A model generated the notes under the pieces. That model was not told the origin of the DNA. It ran no database searches and saw only the letters and a list, made by a program, of their open reading frames with translations. This document shows, piece after piece, positions 56,867 to 64,000 of a stretch of DNA of 64,000 nt (positions are counted from its first letter, which is position 1; every line of letters starts with the position of its first letter). Both the position numbers and the translations under genes were made by a program. Where the stretch lies: NCBI GenBank assembly GCA_030568195.1, contig JAJLTO010000003.1, positions 270,501 to 334,500 of the forward strand, read 5' to 3'. The DNA comes from Dipodascopsis uninucleata var. uninucleata (Eukaryota; Ascomycota; Lipomycetes; Lipomycetales; Lipomycetaceae).

Positions 56867-58078
56867 TCATAAAAAAGATGTAGAACTATGAGGTATGTGT
56901 GCCGGATATACAGAAATGTATGATGGTTGCACGAATGCTACCGTAGACACTATAGACTGCGTATGATCCAGGTACTGCTCAGAAACGCGCTGGGAGTATC
57001 GATTGTCGTTGTTGGAGATTGTATTGGCATTAGTATTTTCATTATTGTCGTTGCTGCTACTGTGGTCGCTGTTGCTATGGCTGACATTTTGAGTCGACTG
57101 GGACTCGGACTGGGCTTGTCGAAGTAGCTTCGTTTCTAGCTTCAATTGGGACCTCTGCCATTGTTCCTGAACAGCCTGCTCAATTGACTCTGGTAGCCTC
57201 TGCGCCTCCCATCTTACGCGATTCTGACGTGCAAATTCGTATTCACGATCATAGTCTGCCATGCGCAAACGATACTCAGTCCTTCTGCGCTCGTCTTCCT
57301 GGAACCAGGCACGAAAGTCAATGACAGCCTTCGAGAAAGACTTTTCGCTGTCGAACGCAGCGAGCGCCTTGGATATCTTAGACTGCGTAGGCTCACGGTT
57401 AGCACGTGAGACTTGGAGGAGCCTGAATTTGCAGTTCGAGGTATCAGTAAAAGCGGTAGCGAGTACCGACCGAACAGAGGTCTCGTAATCGCTAGGCGTC
57501 ATAAGATCTGTGCCGCGAAAACCACTCCCCCAATGGACATGAAGATGAACGTGGGCTAGGTAGAAGAAATTTGTCTCAACAGAAGTCGTCGGGCAAGGTG
57601 TGTACACTGGAGGATCAGGCAGTTTTGGATAGGGCACCTCATCTAATTTGCGTTTAATAGTGCTTTTGATAGCTGCGAGCTTAGTTGAGAGCTTTGCACT
57701 ATCATAAAGTGGAGCGAGAAATTCGTTACCTCGCTCCTGCCGCGCACGCTCGATAGCGACCTGCTTCTGACGCTGGCGCCATCGCCTAGTGGTGGACTTG
57801 GACAAGGAGCGCGGAGACTGCGGGCGCCTTGGGCGCCATATTGCAAGGGCCTGTCTGTGGGCATCGCTACCTCGACTCGCCATCATCTGGAGATGCTGCC
57901 TGATGGTGACGTCGCGACGTTTTGCTCGGAAGAGCGACGGGCACGATTCGACAGGGCAGCATGATGTTTCTATGATATCAGAGAGCGTCCACTTAGCAGT
58001 CAATGCGGTAATTGAGATTTTTACAAGAAGTTACTCACCTTCAGCTCGTGAAGGAGACTGCGTATCGCGGATATTCAT
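56867..58078 (-). CDS. orphan protein with a zinc-finger-like N-terminus and Ser/Asn-rich tail
   Basis: Two exons, 58039-58078 and 56867-57969, give 380 aa. The CATAG acceptor at 57970-57974 is the one that keeps frame from the ATG at 58076-58078 (MNIRDTQSPSRAE then ETSCCPVESC). The N-terminus shows a C2H2-like cluster, CCPVESCPSLF followed by a basic stretch and IRQHLQMM. A basic region (RPRRPQSPRSLSKSTTRR) follows, then a central folded-looking part with an unusual alternating-His strand HVHLHVHWGSGFRGTDL, then a charged helical region and a Ser/Asn/Gln-rich tail. Base composition is more GC-rich than most of the window. A nuclear, DNA- or RNA-binding role is plausible but inferred. No family recognised. 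Confidence 0.7.
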
Positions 58079-60107
58079 ATGGTTGCTAGTGTCATGCGAC
58101 CAGTAGCCGACCTTGCTCGAGTCGAGAAATAAAAGCGGGCTTTCTGATCGTGTGAAGAAGAGTATGCGCCTTTTGCTTCAGCTTACTTCTTTGGCTCATG
58201 TATAGGGCCCTACTGCTATGGATGGCCAGTCTACTTGAAGAGTCCCGAGTCCACAGCGTTGCGTCCTATCCAGGCGCTGCGTTGGACGGAATCTCAGCTC
58301 CGAGACGCTGCAACAGCATGAGCGAGCCTTGTGCAACAGTTAGACCTAAGTGAATTAGGGTTGACACAAGTAGGGCGGAATGAAATAATAAAACATGCAA
58401 AAACTAAAATAAAGAACAAAGAATAAAAGGGGCAGTGCGGCTTGGTTCTAAGGTAGCATGTTACACGGGCGAAGCTCAGAAGAACCGAGTAACAAGGGTA
58501 CGAGCCCTTCGTACCCTTTAGAAAGCAGCAGGGCAAGACGCATAATAGAGGAGATGACACGGCACACAGTCGACGTATAGATATGCCGAGTCGGCGGGCA
58601 CTACTACTGGTGAACTGCTGAGAGCGCAATCGGCGACTGCAGAGAACTTAGTGCTGTCATGCTTATTAATTGAGTGTAATTGACCTCTTATCTTGCTATA
58701 AATTGTTTTGACAGGTATGCCACAACGTCATATGCTAACGTAGTTCATTCTCTTTTTACTTGATTAGTTCTAGGCGGCATCTGTCGCTTACGGCGAAAAG
58801 CGGCTGCCCGTGTCGAAGTGCTCTCAACTGACTTGTGCCGATATTCCTCTACCTTAAACCTCCATTGCGCAGTTCGGCTCGTAGTATCAACATTTAGTGC
58901 ACTCAGGTTTCTGTCTCCTACAAGCAGCATCGTCCCATCCCATCTTCTGAAACTCGCTCTTCCCCTCAGCTATCCCGCGCCTTCCCTTCGCGATTTTGAC
59001 ATCATTGCGTAATTACCCTACTCCTATGAGATCTGTCTCTCTCGCCTTGATATGGGTTGGGGTAAATGAGTGGCTAAATAGGGTTTAAAGCAGACGCGGG
59101 AGAAGGACGGAGGGCGGGCCAGAGCCGAAGAACATAGAAAAATTTTGCAGCCGCATAGAAGCAATGCCGGTGGCTCTGATGGGTAGATAAGGACATCATA
59201 TACCTGTATCAGAGCCATTGCGTGTCAAAGTGCTTGGAATATTTATTTGCTAACATTTAGCGAGAGGGCGAGTGGTTGACAGCGATTTGTCCAAGATGAG
59301 ATTAAATGTAGTTTGGTCCGCACCGTAGTGGAAGATCAAATAGCCCACCAGCACTGTAGAAAGCAAATGAAACTAGAGCATGTGATGGACAAGGCATAAA
59401 CGCAGCATCTCTTGCTCGTTTGTGACTATAAGTGAGATCCGCAACGAGAGCTAGCGCCGCAAGGACACATGCACAACTACACTTGCAGCGGCTCACAGTA
59501 AAGCTTGGACCCATCCATATGGGAACTCGTGCCGCTCCAAAAGTAACTCAGAACCCGGACGCTAATGCTAACAATAATCGGTACGAAATCCCTAAATCCT
59601 TCTTTTTCATCTTCCCATCCACTACAGAATTGGGTTCTATCTCAGAAATCTTGCGCTCTGCATGCCCAGCGTACTACTCCTAGTCCGCTCACGGTCCACA
59701 AAACAGAAGCAGCAGTAGTACTAGCAGCGCCATTAGCAGAGTGGCAGCAGTCTAGCGTCAGGCAATCGAACCTAGGACGCAGAGAGTCTTAGATATTTCC
59801 AGCACAACAAAAAAGACCCTGAGGTTGTGGTTACATCGGCTCGTTAAGAGATTTACACCATCTCTTTGCAGTATTCTAGTGGGTCTCGACAATAGTACTC
59901 TCGGTTCCGTAGAAAACGAATCGCTCGACTACGCTTGCTCGATCGCTCTCAAATCGCCGTAATACGCTACTATTGACGCACGCACTACTATATCGACTAT
60001 TATACGCACCAAATCACCCTAACGACATCTACCTGTCCACCCACTAGCATATCTCTTTCAGTGGCGTCTTCACTATTCTTGCGAGCATCGTTTAAGCTCG
60101 CGCTTCA
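58079..60107. other. 2-kb shared upstream region of two divergent genes
   Basis: Less AT-rich than other spacers. No gene is supported. The 3' part is pyrimidine-rich with a CTAAC branch-like site near 60020 and a CTTTCAG acceptor-like site at 60055-60061, suggesting a 5' UTR intron of the Gln-rich gene. Several short ATG-started frames (for example at 59519) could act as uORFs if the leader is long. A strong hairpin lies at 59161-59221. Confidence 0.45.
59161..59221. repeat. bulged 14-bp inverted repeat
   Basis: GCAAT, a 6-nt bulge, then GGCTCTGAT (59172-59180) pair with ATCAGAGCC (59208-59216) and ATTGC (59217-59221). The inner region can add GGTA/TACC. All 14 outer pairs are perfect. Confidence 0.6.
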
Positions 60108-61161
60108 ATGGCCACTAGCTTCCTAGCTTTGCAGGACAGCTGCGGTGCCACTCCCGGTGGCCATTCTCTTCCTTCATCGGACTCTATGTCAGCAATTGCA
60201 TCTTCTGCCTACGCTGGAATGCCTATCGCCGCATCTCATCCTCCTCAGCAGTCAAGCTTAAGTGCCTCTGCGCCGGGTGCTTCTGTAGTCGGTACAAATC
60301 CTAGTGTTTACCAAGCGAACCAGCGTTTCCCTGGCCCTCCAGTTGCCGCTATTGCTCAACAGCCAATGCAGATGTTCTACGGTCCTCCGGGTAGCGTAGC
60401 TGCCATACCTGATTTTTCTGTCGTTAATGCCAATCATAATAACAGCATTCCTCGGTCCTCTCAGACTCAAGCTTCTATGAAAGCTACTGCTGATAATGTT
60501 CTGCAGCAGCAGATGCAACAGCAAATACAGCAGCAAATACAGCGCCAGAATCAGTATTACGCCAATCAGAAAGTCACACAGGCGTCTCAGCAAAAGGTCC
60601 AAGCTCAAGGACAAGTTCCAGTGCAGACTCTAAATCAAGGTCATTCCCAGGCTCAGACCCAACATTTCTACGGAAATGCGTATCAACAGCACCAGATGCA
60701 GCAGCTACGACAGCTGCAATTACAGCAACAACAGCAATTACTGCATAGCCAGCAGCAGAGTCAGCAGCAGAGTAGACAGCAAAATCCTCAGCAAAATATA
60801 CAGCCACTACAACATCAGCAGCTTCTTCAAAGACAGAGATTATTGCAGTTACAGCTACAGCAACAGCAGCAGTTGATGAATAGAACCCAGTTTAATCCGA
60901 ACGATCCTCAGAATAAGCCTCAAATGCAAGCTGCTATGTCGGCCGCATATGTGGCTCATAATCCGGGTGCTTCTCAGTTTCTTTTCTCCGGTCTACCAAA
61001 CGAATTCGGAAACGGAATTGGTGGCAATACCAATAATACTAATAGTGGAATGACGATCGCTGAAGGTAATGCTGTAAATAACAGCAATCTAAACGACAGC
61101 GGCAGTAACAATAATAATGATAATACTATCAGTAATAGCAATAATAATCATAATAATCATG

Positions 61162-61206
<45 letters not shown>

Positions 61207-63266
61207 GCGCTGGTAATAGGTTTGTTTCACAAGTTGGCAAAGCTATTCAGATTCCCGCAAAGGCAACTTCTCAGATACCAAACGGTGTTATTGGAAACGG
61301 AAAGCTTCAATCCCGACCAACGAACGTTGCTACCACTGCAAGGATGAATCAGCAGACTAATATGCCTGGTAGTTTTTACATGGATCTGTTCTCAAACGAT
61401 CTTTCATCTTCTGTGTCTTCAGTATCATCTGCATCGACAGGCGATTTTCTTCTATGCCCTCCTTCTCCTGATCATCAGCCTCCAGACATGGCAAAAGTTC
61501 AAAGTATCTCCGAGCAATACGCCAGAACTGGAGATGCCCCTTTCATCGCATCTACTCTAGATCTCACTAGTGGCTGGGATGCAGGTGGAAACTGGACGCC
61601 GAAAATGCAGAATTCTGAGCTCATGCAGTGGCGTCCTGGTGTGGCTACATCGAATACTCGACTTCAGCAGCAACAGCCACCAGTTCAGCAGCAAGTGATA
61701 TATGGAATTTGGCAGCCGGATGGTCAATCAAATGCTTTTTCTTCTCATCAGTCTCAACCTTCGCCACATCATATGCTAACACCTGTTAGCTCTACTCAGT
61801 CGCCTGTCATTTCTCAGAACTGGGGTGCTTCTCCAGCTAGCGCTGTGTCTGTTTCTTCAAATCATTCTGGACAGCAGAATAGTCCTGCTATTAGTAATAG
61901 AGTCAGTACGACTAGTAGTGTTACTTCAGCTACTCCTTCCGCTCTCCAGCCTCATTCCATCATCCCGCAACAGATAGGTCAGTATGACTCGACTTCTTTG
62001 CACAATATGTCTAGACAGTGTCAGTCTTATTCGACGACAGATGAATCTGGATCTCAATCTGGAAAGAAGGTTGCTGTTCCGAATACTGGAGCAAGTATAT
62101 CTTCCACAAATGATCTCATGTCTCAACAGCATGCGATGGATGAGTACTACCTTGAGTTTAAGAAGCAAATTGATATTTTTTCTTCATCTTCATCCGCAGC
62201 TGCAGCTTCATCGTCGTTAGCAAATTCTACTACTCTTGATTCTGCACGTTTACAATCTTCACAGCCTACAGTTGTGAATAGGACTCTCACTTTGACACCG
62301 CCTCCTAAGCGTTCTAAGAATCCTCGAGTAAAGCGAACTGAAAAGGCGCAGCCAAGTTTGCAGGTGAGTGCGACCCAGCCTTATCCTAGTCCCACATTTA
62401 TTGTATCAAATATTCCTAGTCGCTCTACTCTTCAAACAGCTGGACCCGTTAAGGCATCTGCAGAACGAAGTGCAACTCCACAAGGTCCTCAAAAATCTAA
62501 GCAGGAATTACAGATGGAGCGTAAAGCCGAAAGGCAGCGTATTCAACGCGAAAAAGCAGAGCAGAAACGCCAAGCCAAGGAAGCGAAACGCATAGAGGAA
62601 GAAATGAAGATGAAAGAGATTAGGCGAAGTCTTAGTATTAGTGAGAGCACCCCGGTAATGGCAACTTGTCAAAATGATCAAGCTAGACGTCATAGTGCCG
62701 TTGGCGAAAGTAATACGGCTGCAGGCAATATTGCAAGCGTGGATTCGCAAAAGGATAGTGCTCTACAAAGCGTCAAGCCGGTGGCCCATCAGTCTCCTTT
62801 GGTATTCAATGATATGGCAACTACCGAACAACACCAACACCAGCAACAACAGCAGGGCTCGAAAAATTTCATGGGCTATACTATGCCTTCCGATATCTTA
62901 GATAATATTGACGTCAGCATGTTGTTTAATCATCCTACGCCTACTTCTGGGCCATCATCTACTGCGTCCGTATCTGTTGGTGGTGCTAGCGGTGGTACCA
63001 CTGCAACGTCTGTTTCACCATCCACTGGTACTCCTGTACCATCATCTGTCATCGGGATGTCCAATGTATCTAATGCTGCCAACAAAATTGCGCCGTTCAT
63101 GTCAATGATAGAGGACGCCACTCCTGACAACTATGATGATGAGCAGAAATTTCTGGGAAGCTTTCTAGGAAAGGCAGATGAATGGACAAGTGCGCTGAAA
63201 TGGGACCTCGGTGAAGAAGCGATGAAGTTTGGGATTTTGTCCAGTCAAAGTCATAAATCTGAATAG
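60108..63266 (+). CDS. Gln/Asn-rich regulator-like protein with a basic coiled coil
   Basis: A single exon of 1052 aa. Residues about 130-265 are strongly Gln-rich (repeated QQQMQQQ/LQLQQQQ runs), a long Asn tract encoded by AAT repeats follows at about 340-365, and much of the rest is Ser/Thr/Pro/Gln-rich and disordered. A basic patch PPKRSKNPRVKRTEK (about 735) and a Lys/Arg/Glu helix MERKAERQRIQREKAEQKRQ (about 805-845) are the only structured-looking parts; a conserved-looking acidic C-terminus (KFLGSFLGKADEWTSALKW) closes it. This composition is usual for fungal transcriptional co-regulators, but no DNA-binding domain is identifiable and I cannot name a family. The long upstream region suggests complex regulation. 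Confidence 0.8.
61164..61205 (+). repeat. AAT trinucleotide run encoding polyasparagine
   Basis: About fourteen uninterrupted AAT codons inside the Gln/Asn-rich gene, flanked by imperfect AAT-rich sequence from about 61107. A likely length-variable site. Confidence 0.85.
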
Positions 63267-64000
63267 ATTGAAATTAGATGTTAAATTCATTGCATGTATG
63301 ATTATTATTGTTTTATTGTAATTTTGTGAGATATTTTACCGATTCGTCTAGTTTAATCTGGCATTACGGTTAGAGAGCCGTAAGAGATTAGTGATGTGTA
63401 TTCTTTTCATTTATTTATCATTAGTACCCTGGGATATCGTGTAGGTTTTTTTTTTCAATTTTTGATTGACTTTCTAGTTTAAGGTGTCTTGTCTATCTTA
63501 GTCATTTTGCTGGGTTGAAAGAGGATTCTTAGTTCCAAGCTTTGCGTTACGGATACTCCTATTAACGTATTTACCTGCTCATATACGGATGTTATACTAT
63601 TATAATATTTTTGTGTCTATTTGTGATTCAATATTTCACGGAGTCTCTGAGTTTTTGTATATAATTACTTTTTTTGTGCTTCCGTTCTGTCTATTTATTC
63701 ATCGAATGTAATAAATGTACAATATTTACATCAGTAAAGCGTTACTACAATTTTGTTCTCAACATAACCTTCAGCTTGCAGTCATTATCTAGTTAACATT
63801 TTAATCTTATTCTTTGTCAGATTTCTTTTGTCAGCTGGATTGCTCTAAGACGCGTTTAGACGCCGCATACCGTGCTGTTAAAAGGTTATATCGTTCAAAG
63901 CCAAAACGACCTATTATTATGGTTTAGTTCCTGACCTTGTTTCCTTTCTGTATCCTAGGTAATATCTCAACTGAAAGAAAAAATTTCGACATTCTTGATC
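63267..64000. other. 3' flank to window edge
   Basis: 734 bp of T-rich DNA after the Gln/Asn-rich gene. No gene is recognisable; a further gene may begin beyond the window. Confidence 0.4.

Overview
The window is nuclear DNA of an ascomycete fungus. Genes are compact and interrupted by short introns (about 40-290 nt, GTAWGT/GTRAGT donors, CTAAC/CTGAC-type branch sites, YAG or AAG acceptors). Intergenic DNA is AT-rich. The gene set is fungal: cytosolic acetyl-CoA carboxylase, Nup2-type nucleoporin, Cdc11/Nud1-type spindle-pole scaffold, Snd2, Tim23, and an adenine deaminase of the Aah1 type. The RPL27 promoter carries a HomolD-like CAGTCACA box with an ACCCTA half-site behind it, an arrangement known from fission yeast. 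That, plus genes such as IBTK/Btb3, STK19 and CCDC47 that budding yeast lacks, hints at a Taphrinomycotina-like or other early-diverging ascomycete. This placement is inference; no species is assigned.

Layout. 0-9 kb: a partial DUF2433 phosphoesterase-like gene (-), methylthioadenosine phosphorylase (+), an ankyrin/RCC1/BTB-BTB IBTK-like protein (-), and a possible small exon. 9-15.8 kb: mitochondrial rhomboid (+), a possible small membrane protein (+), Nup2 (+), Mms21/Nse2 SUMO ligase (+) and tRNA-Asn(GUU). 15.8-18 kb: gene-poor. 18-32.4 kb: CYSTM protein (+), Ess2 (-), RPL27 (-), a coiled-coil protein (+), CCA-adding enzyme (+), an unrecognised membrane protein (-), CCDC47 (+), inositol-pentakisphosphate 2-kinase (-), STK19 (-). 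32.4-39.7 kb: a possible 50-codon ORF, Snd2 (+), Tim23 (-), Trs20 (+), adenine deaminase (+), histone H4 (+). 39.7-44.9 kb: a 5.2 kb stretch without a recognisable gene, containing a decayed 10-bp minisatellite. 44.9-56.5 kb: ACC1 (+) and Cdc11-like scaffold (-). 56.9-63.3 kb: an orphan zinc-finger-like gene (-) and a Gln/Asn-rich regulator-like gene (+), divergent from a 2 kb shared region that contains a strong bulged hairpin.

Functional links. There are no operons and no obvious functional cluster; it looks like ordinary euchromatin. Loose themes are protein targeting to membranes (Snd2, CCDC47, Tim23), adenine salvage (methylthioadenosine phosphorylase makes adenine, Aah1 deaminates it) and genome maintenance (Mms21, STK19). 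Exon structures were worked out by hand from splice signals, phase and family conservation; every multi-exon model quoted keeps frame. I found no convincing novel multi-gene system, no transposon I could support and no CRISPR. The best leads are the unannotated small ORFs, the HomolD/HomolE promoter, the hairpin-bearing leader, the orphan gene beside it and the gene desert.
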